From: Gibbula magus
Lineage: Eukaryota > Mollusca > Gastropoda > Trochida > Trochidae
DNA length: 64,000 nt
Assembly (NCBI GenBank): GCA_936450465.1
Contig: OW388293.1
Coordinates: 41,932,982-41,996,981 of the forward strand
Direction of reading: 5' to 3'
Shown: piece after piece, positions 53,946 to 64,000 of the stretch
How positions within the stretch are numbered: position 1 is the first letter of the stretch
Layout of the letters: the number at the start of each line of letters is the position of its first letter
The notes under the pieces: model-generated
Told to the model about the DNA's origin: nothing
The model's database searches: none
What the model saw: only the letters and a program-made list of their open reading frames with translations
Program-made: the position numbers and the translations under genes

Positions 53946-54155
53946 TTAACGGAAGTCTCGTGGATGCGAGCAAGAACTCTGGCTTCTCACTAAGTTATCC
54001 TCTTGAAGTATAACTATGTCACCTACTTGTAGGTCTCTTCTTAGCCAAGTCCATTTCTGCCATATCTGCAGATTGTGAAGACCTTCCTTTCTCCATCTTG
54101 ACCAGAATTCGTTCAGCAGATACTGCACTCGTCTCCACTGTTTCAGAGAGTACAT
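53946..54155 (-). pseudogene. BEL/Pao DUF5641-like domain, copy 3 (broken)
   Basis: The frame follows copies 1 and 2 to LQVGDIVILQE, then shifts near 54,000 by an insertion. The last part lies in another frame (53,816-54,013 region). Confidence 0.7.
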
Positions 54156-54922
54156 GTCGGTCTTCTGGAAGTTTCCAGAGGAGGAAGAACAATCTTGCTT
54201 TTCATAGTCAGTAGGTTACTTGAGCACAATGGTCCGAGTGCTGTCGGGTCATTAAGATTGTCAACAGATAAAGGTCTACTATTGACAATTGCTGAGGCCT
54301 CATAGACAAGAGTTCTCAGTCCTTCATCGTTAAGCTGCTGTCCAGCTTGCTCCAGGAGAGATGAGAGAACGTTCCTAACAGTGCGAATCTGTCTCTCCCA
54401 TATGCCACCCATGTGGCTTGCCGAAGGCACATTCATATTAAACTTAATGTCACAGTTTTCTCTGAGCAGGAAGTCTTGGATCTGTTCCGAGTTCATTTCA
54501 GACCATGCTTCCTTGAGTTTGTTGCTTGCGCCGACAAAATTGGTTCCTCTGTCGCATCGTAGTTCCCTGATTGGTCCACGAATAGCTAGAAAGCGACTCA
54601 GCGCATTGATGAATGGGTCTGTTGTCATAGTACATGCAACTTCCACGTGCACTGCTCGACATGCAAGGCATGTGAATAGCACTCCGTATCTTTTCAACAC
54701 TGATCTCTTTTCCTTGATGAGGAAGGGACCAAACACATCCACTCCACAGTAAGTGAAGGGAGGGGATTCGTCAACACGTTCACTAGGCAAATCAGACATC
54801 TTCTGTTCCTGGACAGTCCCTCGTGACCTCCTACACCTAACACACTTGTAGATGTAACTAGACACAGTAGAACTGCACCCTAAGATCCAGTAGCCAGATC
54901 CTCGGATCTCGTTGGTTGTCAT
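54143..54922 (-). pseudogene. BEL/Pao integrase core, copy 3
   Basis: A 259-residue frame with the three catalytic positions preserved (VDVFG, CDRGTNF, GGIWERQ). It differs from copy 1 by very few residues. Confidence 0.8.
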
Positions 54923-55266
54923 CCACGACCCTGGTGGTGGGTCTTCTCATGAAAGTGTTTGATGAGAAGATTGGTAACGAAGTGTTTTCGAGGTAACACA
55001 GCTGGATGTTTGGTCTCCGAAGAGAAAGAGGCTCTGGGAATCCTACCGCCTACCGAGATTATCCCATCCTGATCAACGAAGGGGTCAAGTTTCCGTAACT
55101 TACTGGATTTCTTCAAACTGGGTGTCTGTTTGTCTGTCTTGAGTTCACTAGGATTGTTCTCATGTTTCTTCTTGGATGAAAAGAGTTTCAGTTCATCCCC
55201 AAATTCCTTTTGCTGAACTAAGTGGATTATTTCCTTTTCTGCATCACACATATCTGCGACTGTCAC
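54919..55266 (-). pseudogene. BEL/Pao integrase N-terminal region, copy 3
   Basis: The frame leads into FHEKTHHQGRG, the histidine pair of the integrase zinc-binding region, which is destroyed by a deletion in copies 1 and 2. Confidence 0.7.
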
Positions 55267-55272
55267 AGAGTC

Positions 55273-56047
55273 TTACACTGTCTTCTCTGTGTCATGTTCA
55301 ATGTTCATCTTGTCTGTATTATTGCTTGAACGACAGGCCATCTTGAGTTTCGTCTTTAACTTCAAGCACAAAGCTACAGCCTTCTTAGCGCTGTACCATG
55401 TTGAAAGATGTTTCAGACGTTCGAGTTCGAATCCTTTGGGAGATTCTGTTGCCTGTACTGACAGGGCTTTTCCTTTCTTGATTTCCGGATCGTTAGGATC
55501 AAGAGATGTGTCAAGTTCACAGTCTGTAGACAACGTGGGTTCCCATAGGATCAAAGGTCCTGTCAACCACCTCGACTTGTTGACAAGTTCTTGCACCGTG
55601 AGTCCGCGAGATTCATCATCCGCAGGGTTTTCTTCGCCCTTGACATGCTTCCACTGTGAAGGGGAGGAATGTTCTCTGATCTGTGACACTCTGTTTGACA
55701 CAAAAACTTGGAATCTCTTTGAGTCATTTGAAACATACCCTATCACAATCCTACTGTCCGTCCAAAATATTTCCTTGATGTCCGTGTACTCAAGTTTCTG
55801 GCACAACAGCGCACTGATCCTAACTGACACTACTGCTGCCGCCAGTTCGAGTCTTGGTATGGTCAGTTGCTTGAGTGGGGCAACTCTGGATTTGCCCATG
55901 AGGAATGAGCAATGCACACGATCCTGTGTATCTATCAGTCTCAGATATGAACTGTCCGTAGCCGACGTTGCTTCCATCTGAGAAGTTATGAATTTCTACT
56001 GATTTCACTTCTCCAAAGTCAGTAACTGGTTTGTAACAGCGTTGCAC
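55273..56047 (-). pseudogene. BEL/Pao RNase H and linker, copy 3
   Basis: Two overlapping frames cover RNase H. A two-base loss at the GYGQ position separates them. The second frame continues uninterrupted through NPADDESRG and the linker to a stop shared with copies 1 and 2. Confidence 0.75.
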
Positions 56048-56149
56048 TGATACAGATTCAAGATAAAGAAGTTCAGTTCTTCATTTTTCCCATCTTGGTT
56101 TGAGTTCGTCTCTCAATGGATCGTCCCAGTCCGTAATGTCACGGCACAT

Positions 56150-56401
56150 CTACTGAAGTATGGTCTTGCCTACCATCACAACTGGTGCAAGAAATCCAAG
56201 TGGGTCGTACACTGAGCTCACAGTCGATAGGATGCCCCTTCGTGTCAGGGGTTGATCCTGCAGTGTTATTCGAAATTGGAAAGCATCCGATTCTACGTTC
56301 CACTGAACACCTAGCGCTCGTTCAATGGGGAACTTGTCGTGAGTCAAATTGAAGTCCTTCAACTCCTTGGCTCTATCTTCTGGTGGGATAGTCATGATCA
56401 C
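56150..56401 (-). pseudogene. BEL/Pao pol connection region, copy 3
   Basis: Equivalent to 43,928-44,179, ending at the shared TAG. Confidence 0.75.
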
Positions 56402-56467
56402 TTCTCTTGAGTTGGATATGATCCTGTGCAGTCTGAGTCCACCTTCGCTGCATATATTTCTACTGTT

Positions 56468-57079
56468 CTAGATCAGGTTGACTGCTTGTTCCACAGAAGG
56501 CAGGGATTTCAGACCGTCGTCAACGTAGAAATCATGGCATAGGAAGTTAGCTACTTCATATCCATGCTTGGATTCATAGTCATATGCAATCTGTTTAAGT
56601 CCAAAGTTTGAACATCCTGGGGAAGAAGTTGCTCCGAACAAGTGGACCTGCAATCGATACTCCACTGGTTCAGTCTCATACGCACCCTTATCCCACCACA
56701 GGATTCTCAAGTAGTCCTGGTGTTTCTTCATGACCCTAAACTGAAAGAACAATTGTTCTAAGTCACACATGAATGCAATACGTTCTTGGCGAAAACGAAG
56801 TAGAACACCAAGTAGAGCATTCGTCAAATCAGGTCCTTGGAGGAGATGGTCGATCAAGCATTCACCCTTGTATTTGGCTCTACATTCGAATACCACTCGT
56901 ATCTTGTCAGGTTTCTTTGCATGATATACTCCATGATGTGGTGTATACCATGGGGTGATCTTCGGATCGTTCAGTTCATTCTCTGGGACCCTTTCTGCCT
57001 TGCCGTTCGAGATAATCCTTTCCATGAAAGTGACATAATGACAATGGAACTTGGGATCACGTTTGAAACGAGACGACAA
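56468..57079 (-). pseudogene. BEL/Pao reverse transcriptase, copy 3
   Basis: A 203-residue frame with the YVDD box and one residue more than copy 2 near KKPDK. It ends at the TAG common to all copies. Confidence 0.8.
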
Positions 57080-57126
57080 CTGGTTGAGACGATGAAGTGC
57101 CTGAACCTTGTTGTTCGGAAGTTCTG

Positions 57127-57300
57127 GGGCCGTATTTATAAAAATTCTTAGAATTCTTAAGAATTCTTAAGTCCCAAAAATTCTTAGAATTACGTTAAGT
57201 TTACTCTTAAGTCCATAAGTCATATTTATAAAACTTTTTACACTAAGAGTTACTCCTAAATAGGTCAAATATTTAGGAGTCCTCCTGTAGTACTCCTAAT
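57127..57300. repeat. Harbinger left terminal and subterminal inverted repeat
   Basis: After the 16-base terminus come repeated AATTCTTA/AGGAGT-type units (AGAATTCTTAAGAATTCTTA). Many self-complementary stretches probably bind the transposase/Myb complex. Confidence 0.8.
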
Positions 57301-57328
57301 TTGTTAAGAATTGTCTTATCTTCACAAA

Positions 57329-58062
57329 ATGGCCGCTCACGTACGCCGCTTGAGAGATTTTAGAATCAGAAAAAATGTCTTAGCGGAGTATACCAACGAG
57401 GAATTTATAAAGAGGTACCGTATGGATTTGGGGGGATTACTGTTCTTAACTGATTTAGTCCGGCAGCACTTGACAAGTCCAACTAAAAGGAATCACTCGC
57501 TGGACGTCGAGACAAAGATAGCAATAACACTTCGGTATTTGGCTACGGGCAAAATGCAGCTTTGCAGTGGGGACGACTTTGGCGTTAGTCAGCCGACAGT
57601 CAGCAGAGTGATTACAGAAACTTTGACAGCACTTTCTGACCCTCATATTTTTCAACATTTCATTTCAATGCCGACATCACAGGCAGAAACTCAACGCCAT
57701 AATCGTCAATTCAACGCACTTGCGGGTTTCCCCGGTGTAATTGGCGTCATTGACGGAACTCATATCCGAATAGTAGCTCCTTCCCAAGATGAAGTCGAGT
57801 TTGTTAATCGCAAGAATTATCATTCCTTGAATGTACAAGTTGTGTTCGATTCGGTCTCGTTCATCAGAGATGTGGTTGCCAAATGGCCAGGGGCGACACA
57901 CGATGCTCGCATTTTCAACGAAAGCGGCGTTCGCCAACTTTTTGAAAGGGGTTTGGTGCCTGCTGGATCTCATTTACTAGGCGACAGCGGTTATCCCTGT
58001 AAGAGATATCTTCTGACACCTTTCCTGCACCCGCAAGCTGGACCAGAGAGTAATTATAACAG
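57329..58062 (+). CDS. Harbinger transposase exon 1
   Basis: It holds the DNA-binding helices and the first two catalytic aspartates. Donor AACAG|GTATTC. It is equal in length to the exon in both truncated copies. Confidence 0.85.
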
Positions 58063-59232
58063 GTATTCGTTTGTTTTTAATCATTGATCATCTGTGATCA
58101 CTTCCTAGTTCTCCGGTCCACATACATGAATTAGAGTAGCTTCCCTTTGCAACTTGGTAAATTCTGTAATATGGATTTGTGTTTCTTTAGCGAAACAAAA
58201 TACAGCTTTTGAATGTTTATGAATGATAATTTTAATATAGATATTACGAAACATGGTAGAGATATTTCTTGTCAATAAATAGAATTGCAAGATAAAGGTA
58301 TCAAATAAGTTAATTTAATGAATATAAAAATAAATTAAAAAATAAATTAAAAAATAATTATTTCAAAATATACATTATACATTATACATGTAAATATATA
58401 TTTTTTAAATGTCTATTATTTAAGCAAGATATAGTTTTACATTTTCATCGATTTATTTTATTGATTTCTAAAAATGAACAGAAACACTCTTGTTAATTTT
58501 AATATGATTTTGTTTAGGTCACACAAGATTACAAGAAGTGTTGTGGAGAGAGGCATAGGCCAATTAAAGAGAAGGTTCCATGTTCTTCATTGGGAGATTA
58601 GACTGACACCTCAAAAAGCATCAAAGGTTTGTAAATGACTGAGGTTTTTTGTTTGGTTTTTTTTCCAAAAATTTTTTGTAAGTTAGGTTCATATATAGAT
58701 AAAGATGCAAATTACAAGAACTCAAGTGACGGAACTATTTTTGAAACTTAAAATAATGTCACACGCGTTAACATTTAGAATGCCTGTAATATATTATTTG
58801 AACGTATGTGATTGTGAATAATCATGTTTCTTATATTGAGAATTTCATCCTCCTGTCTCCTCAGATCAAACATATCAAACTTAATTGATAAAATAATAGC
58901 CGAGTATTGATATTTTTGATATAAGAAGACATGAGGGTGAGGTTTCATTTACCAATCAAAATTAATTTTCATTATTTTTCAATGAGAAATGTAAATTACA
59001 AGAGACTGTTCAACAGTTGTAGATAATAAAATTACTCCCAATCAAGTAATTGTATATTTTACAGGTTGTGATAGTCTGTGCAATGCTGCACAACATCTGC
59101 AAACAAAGAAATATCCCACTTCCCCCTGGACAAGATGGACATCAAGATGGACAGAGACAGCCTCCTCCACTTGTTCAGCAGCCAGCAGATGGTGTCAGAT
59201 ACAGACAACAGTTTGTCAACCTTCACTTCTAA
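57329..59232 (+). CDS. Harbinger transposase (HARBI1-like nuclease), 3 exons, intact
   Basis: Exons 57329-58062, 58518-58626 and 59065-59232 join as 734+109+168 bases (phases 2, 0) to exactly 336 codons plus stop, the usual size for this family. Exon 1 has MAAHVRRLRDF, a helix-turn-helix (FGVSQPTVSRVITE) and the DDE_Tnp_4 aspartates in GVIDGTHIRI and HLLGDSGYP. Exon 2 supplies the glutamate in SVVERGIGQLKRRF. Exon 3 has VIVCAMLHNIC. The ATG was chosen because it starts MAAHVRR right after the 5' end and the upstream in-frame codons are TTG-led. No lesion was seen, so catalytic activity is possible. Its partner Myb-like gene seems broken. Confidence 0.88.
58518..58626 (+). CDS. Harbinger transposase exon 2
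   Basis: Acceptor TGTTTAG, donor AAAG|GTTTGT. It encodes the catalytic glutamate region VERGIGQLKRRFHVLH. Confidence 0.8.
59065..59232 (+). CDS. Harbinger transposase exon 3
   Basis: Acceptor ATTTTACAG, phase 0. It encodes VVIVCAMLHNICKQRNIP to a Gln/Pro-rich end and TAA. Confidence 0.8.
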   Translation, partial: VVIVCAMLHNICKQRNIPLPPGQDGHQDGQRQPPPLVQQPADGVRYRQQFVNLHF

Positions 59233-59602
59233 ACATGGTAATTTTAATATTTTCACTGAATTTTGATTAATTTAGCAAATTATGCAATGAAAATTAACAT
59301 GTTACCTGTTAACCAGGTTAATCCTCAAAGTTTGCTAAAAATTACCACCATGTTATTGTAATAACCAGTTGTGGAATTAAGTTCACAGCATTATAATATT
59401 TGCAAATCAATAATACAACTTTAGAAAACTTTAAGGAATGTTTCCATTCAAAAGATAATAAACAACATATTTTTCAATATTTATTGTTCTTTATTCAGTT
59501 TAAATATTAACAATGACAACAGTGTAATAATTATGTACTCAAAGTAAATTTATATTTTTATATATTACTGTCTTAAGAAATATATAATATTTTTGAGCAA
59601 AG

Positions 59603-60200
59603 AATAAACATATAAAGGATTGGATATTTCATTATAGAAAAAAATAGAGCCACTGGCTCTGAAGCTCATCAGGAATCATGTTATTAATTATCTCTAAAGG
59701 AAAATATTAAGATATCACATAATAAGTCATTGCCCAGTCATCAAATTTAAAAGTTATTATGAAAATTGGTTACACATTAATCCATATTCATTATAAATAA
59801 TGTAGACCTTTGCATTTTATTGATTTACTTCTTATTTTTATTCTGGAATTATCAACATTTATTACATAATGAATAAGAGTCCTTATTTGTTTCTAAAAAT
59901 CCTGTTTCTCATAGGCTCATAGTTTCATAGACTCCTTAGCAACTGAGTGTTAGACTAAATCAGTAACACCTGCAATTACACAACATGCAGACCCTGGACT
60001 CACAGCCAGTGAATTATATATTTTTAATGTTGTTTTCCCAATCTTTATTTATTTTTCTTTACTGGAAATGAATATGTGGTATCACATGTCGCTAGTTTTA
60101 ATAGTCTTATCTTATTTCATCACCAGTCATATTTAGTTATTATTTTATTAATTAGGGTCAAATAATAAACATATAAAGGATTGGAAATTTCATTACAAAA
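59603..60200. repeat. Nested repeat copy between long direct repeats
   Basis: A block of about 500 bases (59,638-60,140) is an inverted copy of the right part of the 15.6-kb repeat. On either side stands a direct repeat of about 35 bases (AATAAACATATAAAGGATTG... at about 59,603 and 60,167). This suggests insertion with duplication of the target, or a template-switch event. Confidence 0.65.
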
Positions 60201-60972
60201 AATATAATTTATAAACATGTTAATTGGAGATTTAGCAATTGACTATCTTTACTCGCAGTCTTTTTTCTGTAAACTTGTTATAATTAGGATCACACTATCT
60301 GAAAGAGTAGGACTGGATAATAATATTTAATGTGTCGGAGATTAAAAAAATTCAGATAAAATTTTAAAATTCAATTAAACACTGCAAAATAAGTCAGACT
60401 CAGTTGATAAATTTCTTCAACATAGAACACCTCTGCCATCTAAAGTCAACAAATAAATTAAGCTCAGTAAGCGTGTCAATGCAATCACAAAATTTATATG
60501 ATTTTAAGTCTGCAAAATTTTGTCCTGGATGATTTCATCAAAAGGCCCAACTATATCATATCATAAACATATCCTGTAGATTATTATCATAAAATTAAAA
60601 GATATGATTACATGTAAGTAGCTTCCATAACATTAACTTATATTACAGCCCAAAAATGTTCTTGTATTTTTTGTTTTTGTGTGTGAAATATTGCTAAATG
60701 AAAATTCTAATGCAATAATTGCACTGCACAATCTTTATTTGTAAAATTCAACATCCATGTGCAAAATTAACAGTGCTTGTAAATTAGGATTCATACCCAC
60801 CCCCTCAGAGTCAGGCACCAATTACCATAGAGATGTTGATACACATTAGTGGATTAGAATTTGTACATTGCAGATAGTATGATCCCAAATATAACAATGT
60901 TACTTAATGGTACATATTCCTAATCCTTTTTCATTTTCTTAATTTTTAGCTGATAATACTCCAGTTGAGCCT
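60201..60972. other. Interior of the Harbinger element, no gene
   Basis: AT-rich; nothing recognised except the frame-shifted coiled-coil end of the Myb-like gene at about 60,910-60,975. Confidence 0.4.
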
Positions 60973-61174
60973 CTAAAACTTTAATTCAAGTTCCCTCTTC
61001 CTGTCTGTCACTTGAACAGGGACCGTTGTCGCTTGAACAGGGACCACCGATGTCGCTTGAACAGGGACCACCGATGTTGATTGAACAGGGACCGAAACAG
61101 CGAATGGGACCCCAACCGAGCATGGGACTGTGTTGTCTACCGGTACATCAAGTTCACCACTGCACTCACTTGCA
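60973..61174 (-). CDS. Myb-like gene exon 3
   Basis: After acceptor TTTTCAG, phase 2, it encodes SASECSGELDV followed by repeats of SVVPVQAT and the basic end DRKRELELKF before TAG. Confidence 0.55.
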
Positions 61175-62541
61175 CTGAAAACATGACATTGACATTTATT
61201 AAGTGCTCGTCAAAACTGTAATCTGATTTTAAGGGGAAAGTAGTTTTAATTGAGAAATGTTCTGTTTTGCTTTTTTTTAATTTGAAACAAAAATTAAGAA
61301 TGACTAACAATTTAAACCTTACATTAATTAATGGAAATTGACATTGTCCATTATCCGAAGTTTAATGCCAGTGAAATGAAAGGTTCGCTGCTCTCACATG
61401 AACTGAAAATGACATTAACACTATACATGATCTAAATATTAAAATTAAATATATACATGTCACTAGTGTAATACTGCTGCAAATATGACGTCACACTATT
61501 GTACAGTTGTGACGTTACAATGATTGCTTTATAAATTTGGTCAACTCGTGCATGATTTGCTATCGCTGATTTTATAATAAATACTTATCTTGTTTAATGA
61601 AAATACCATAATATGGAAGGTCATTTAGTATCCTCTATTTCTTTATGATGAGTTTATAAGCAATAATACTATTACTTTTCTATGTTATTAGTATCTCTGA
61701 TGTTCATGACTTGTTTGTATACTATACCAAATACACAAATTTTGAATTTTAGGGGATAGAACCAATGTCGAATTATAATATGTCAATTTATGACAATCAC
61801 ACAAGTACTTTTGATTGGTGCATTAGAATTAACAACTAATGTATAACTTAACAATACAAATAGCAATTTTTGTTGTTGTTGGTTTGTTATTAGTTCCAAA
61901 TGTATACATAAATACATACAGACAAAACACATTGGCAATATTAACAGATTAAGCAATAAATCCAGTAATTTAGTGTCTTTTAATGTTTTCATATATATTG
62001 TTAATGTGTTTTTCCAATCAAATAACATTTCAGGAAATAAAATTTGCCATTTGTTACAAATGTTAGGGAATACATCTGTTGAAATAAAGATGTCATAAAC
62101 AAGTCTTGAGCCTTTGGATGTTTTCATTAAGTTCAACTGACATTAAGTAACATTAATGCTTCTAATATTTATTTCTGTACAAGAGTGGGTAGGAGTATGT
62201 TTCCATAAGTCAGGCAAAATATATAGTAAGTTATTATAATCTAGAAATGTAACTTTGATACCGTATTTATCTTTAATAGATTCGATTGATAGTAGACCTT
62301 TTTCATCACATATGTCATTAATAGTCATTATTCAATCTTTAAATAAGTATCTGAGTAAATAGAAAACTTCTGCAACTCTTGATAAAAGAGTTTCTTAGAA
62401 CATCATTCATAGATAAAGCTAGGTACATATTTCTTTTAAATTTCAGGTGATTTGATGCACAATGTATATTGACATTGTAAACTTCTAATATTGAACAGTG
62501 ACATTTCAGGGCTTAAATTTTTTTGGGGGGATTTACCATAC
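61175..62541. other. Intron of the Myb-like gene
   Basis: No further exon is supported. A TGACGTCA palindrome lies at 61,486-61,493. Minus-strand frames at 61,783-62,136 and 62,143-62,328 lack family features. Confidence 0.4.
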
Positions 62542-62680
62542 CTTATGTTGATGAATTGCAGCAATGTGGAATCGAGCCCTGGCCCACCGTCGATTCCACA
62601 GATAGATACATTGGTTGAGCCAAGGATCGACTCCACCGTTGTAGCGACTGCTGAGAGGGGTGTAGTACTTGGACCTCCAT
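62542..62680 (-). CDS. Myb-like gene exon 2
   Basis: A 139-base phase 1-2 exon, acceptor ATTTTCAG and donor GTATGG. It encodes GGPSTTPLSAVATTVESILG then an acidic/Gly-rich stretch. Confidence 0.6.
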
Positions 62681-63168
62681 CTGAAAATATTCATTCACAA
62701 ATCAATAAAAACAATTCAAACTGGTCATGGGGCAATTGAGATGTGCAATTGTAATGAAATACAGAAGCAACAGAAGGGATTTACAAGTGCTTTTGAGTTT
62801 ATCTAATCTAAAAAATATAATTATTCATGACTTGTTCATTTCACAAAGGTGAAACACATATTTTGGAATGAACTATGAAAAGATTAAACATGTTGTTACA
62901 TGTACCATTTGTAGGAATAATTTATTGGCAATGATTTTATAAATTATTTATCAATATATATAATTAATAAAATAAAGACATAATTTAATATTCATCATTT
63001 ACCCGTATCATGGTTTGCCTTATTGATTTTTTGTGCATATCAACTGATTTATGCATGGTCAATTCGACATGTTAATTATAATAATAAAATATTGATCAAA
63101 TGCATGTGTTCTGTTATTATTAGATAATATCGACACAAAGTATTGTTTTAAATTATGCTATGGCCAAC

Positions 63169-63469
63169 CGGTTCCTGTCAATCCTCTGCGGTAGTTTGAA
63201 ATTTCCTGTCGTGACTTGGACAGCAAATTGTACCACTTTTTTTCGATTTCGTCTTGTAACCGCACAACGTGCGGGTGGGAGGCGTTTAGGGAATCCGTTA
63301 TTGAAGCCCATGTCCTTCTCTTATGCTCTGACGTTAACTTTGATGAAAATTTGCCCCGTATTACATCTTTGTTCGTTTCAACTAACTGAACAAGCGACAG
63401 ACATTCGTCGCTTGTCCAGTTAGGTTTCCTGTTTACTTTTCGGGGTACTAGTATCCATTTTGTCGTCAA
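63169..63469 (-). CDS. Myb-like gene exon 1
   Basis: It carries the DNA-binding domain with three regularly spaced tryptophans (NW, TW, KW). Donor ACCG|GTTGG is non-ideal; the first in-frame codon of the open frame is not ATG. Confidence 0.65.
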
Positions 63470-63769
63470 AGATAATAATATCGTCTGCTAAATTGTGCAC
63501 GAGCTAAGGATGCAAATATAAGTTTATTTATAAACACATTTTAAGACAATATAAATTTACTTACCCACGTTTACAGTCGATTTCTTGAAAGGAACATCGT
63601 ATTTCCGGTAACTGAATGTAAACAAACTCAGCCCAGTCTGCTCTTCCGTAAAGTTGCATGTTGCGCAAGCGCCGCCATGATGTCATCAACACTGAGCTAT
63701 TAATAACTTCAGAGCATCCCAGGATTTCCCATGGTTACAGCGCTAAGAGTTATGTTAGGACCGAAGTTT

Positions 63770-63899
63770 ATACTTAGTTAAAAGTTACTCTAGGACCCTT
63801 TATAAATATTTCTAAAGAGTAACTTTTAACTAAGTGTTGTTTTAAGAACTCTAAGAGTAAAAGTAAGAGTAAGTCTAAGAATGTTTATAAATACGGCCC
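63770..63899. repeat. Harbinger right terminal and subterminal inverted repeat
   Basis: The stretch from AACTTTTAACTAAG through AAGAGTAAAAGTAAGAGTAA to the terminal TTTATAAATACGGCCC mirrors the left end loosely. Confidence 0.8.
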
Positions 63900-64000
63900 C
63901 TGGTTCTGTTTGTTTGAATGGCAGAGGCATTTCATAATGCTTACCGTCCACCTGTCTGATTCCGTCACGCATAATCTTCATGAAAGTCTGATCCTCATAA
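63900..64000 (-). mobile_element. BEL/Pao pol, resumed beyond the Harbinger insertion
   Basis: The minus-strand frame contains MKIMRDGIRQVDGKHYEMPL, the conserved Pao segment just before the reverse transcriptase. It meets the segment at 57,123 if the Harbinger element and one target copy are removed. It runs out of the window at 64,000. Confidence 0.75.

Larger units (their letters stand above)
53717..57126 (-). mobile_element. BEL/Pao pol region, copy 3 (inverted)
   Basis: This is the same pol region in opposite orientation, moderately diverged from copies 1 and 2. It lacks several of their deletions: it retains the segment after NPADDE and an intact join before the integrase. It shares their three pol stop codons. 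It is interrupted at 57,126 by the full Harbinger element and resumes at 63,900. Confidence 0.85.
60973..63469 (-). pseudogene. Harbinger Myb/SANT-like DNA-binding protein, 3 exons, frameshifted
   Basis: Exons 63469-63169, 62680-62542 and 61174-60973 join with phases 1 and 2. Exon 1 has a Myb/SANT-like domain (PNWTSDECLSLVQLVE, RTWASITDSLN, EIEKKWYNLLSKSR). Exon 3 has a short VVPVQAT tandem repeat. The only nearby ATG (MDTSTPKSK, about 63,446) is one base out of frame with the domain. At the 3' end the frame stops at TAG (60,973-60,975), while the next frame reads LEAQLEYYQLKIKK, the coiled-coil end expected for the family. Two one-base shifts therefore probably inactivate the gene. In known Harbinger elements this protein brings the transposase to the nucleus and the ends. 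Confidence 0.75.
57127..63899 (+). mobile_element. Full-length Harbinger/PIF-type DNA transposon
   Basis: The left end GGGCCGTATTTATAAA and the right end TTTATAAATACGGCCC are perfect inverted repeats for 16 bases and stay similar further in (ATTCTTAGA...). The flanks carry a three-base duplication CTG (57,124-57,126 and 63,900-63,902), as Harbinger elements make. Inside are a three-exon transposase on plus and a Myb-like gene on minus, converging, which is the standard two-gene plan. It is inserted within the BEL/Pao pol region and contains a further nested repeat (59.6-60.2 kb). Confidence 0.92.

Overview
The window is nuclear DNA of an animal, most likely a marine bivalve or related mollusc (inference). 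It is AT-rich and intron-rich and packed with transposable elements. It carries short phase-1 exons for lectin-like cell-surface proteins and is rich in the TACATGTA-type palindromes common in molluscan DNA. Nothing prokaryotic was seen.

Positions 1-39.4 kb hold a cluster of related type I membrane proteins. Their shared plan is signal peptide, 8-9-cysteine SUEL/rhamnose-binding-lectin-like domain, CUB-like domain (genes 1 and 2), Thr/Ser-rich stalk, one transmembrane helix and a tyrosine-rich tail. Gene 1 (minus, 2.0-6.9 kb) has seven phase-consistent exons; its tail should lie left of position 1. Gene 2 (plus, 9.4-14.5 kb) is its head-to-head partner. It is a pseudogene with a stop, a frameshift, a 77-base deletion, two relic partial exon duplicates and a late frameshift in the tail. 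Gene 3 (minus, 20.9-39.3 kb) has signal-peptide and lectin exons at the right and three mucin-like stalk exons, a TM exon and a repeat-bearing tail at the left. The halves are separated by a 1.9-kb hAT element and a 9-kb element with long inverted repeats, so treating them as one gene is an inference. The domain plan suggests surface recognition coupled to tyrosine-phosphorylation signalling; that role is inferred.

Positions 35.8-41.5 kb hold old repeats: a (CCGT)n-headed repeat, two copies of a retroelement 3' end with a hammerhead-like core, a tRNA-derived SINE head, a fold-back hairpin and a non-LTR reverse-transcriptase fragment.

Positions 41.6-53.3 kb are two nearly identical tandem copies of a 5.9-kb unit: an inverted-repeat-rich satellite, a truncated Harbinger transposon, a decayed BEL/Pao pol region with a putative LTR, and an orphan copy of gene 3's signal-peptide exon. 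Positions 53.7-64 kb carry a third, inverted copy of the BEL/Pao region, interrupted by a full-length Harbinger/PIF element (57,127-63,899) with terminal inverted repeats and a CTG target duplication. Its transposase is intact over three exons (336 aa, all three catalytic residues visible). Its Myb-like partner gene, on the opposite strand, appears frameshifted near both ends. The BEL/Pao pol resumes beyond the Harbinger end and leaves the window at 64,000.
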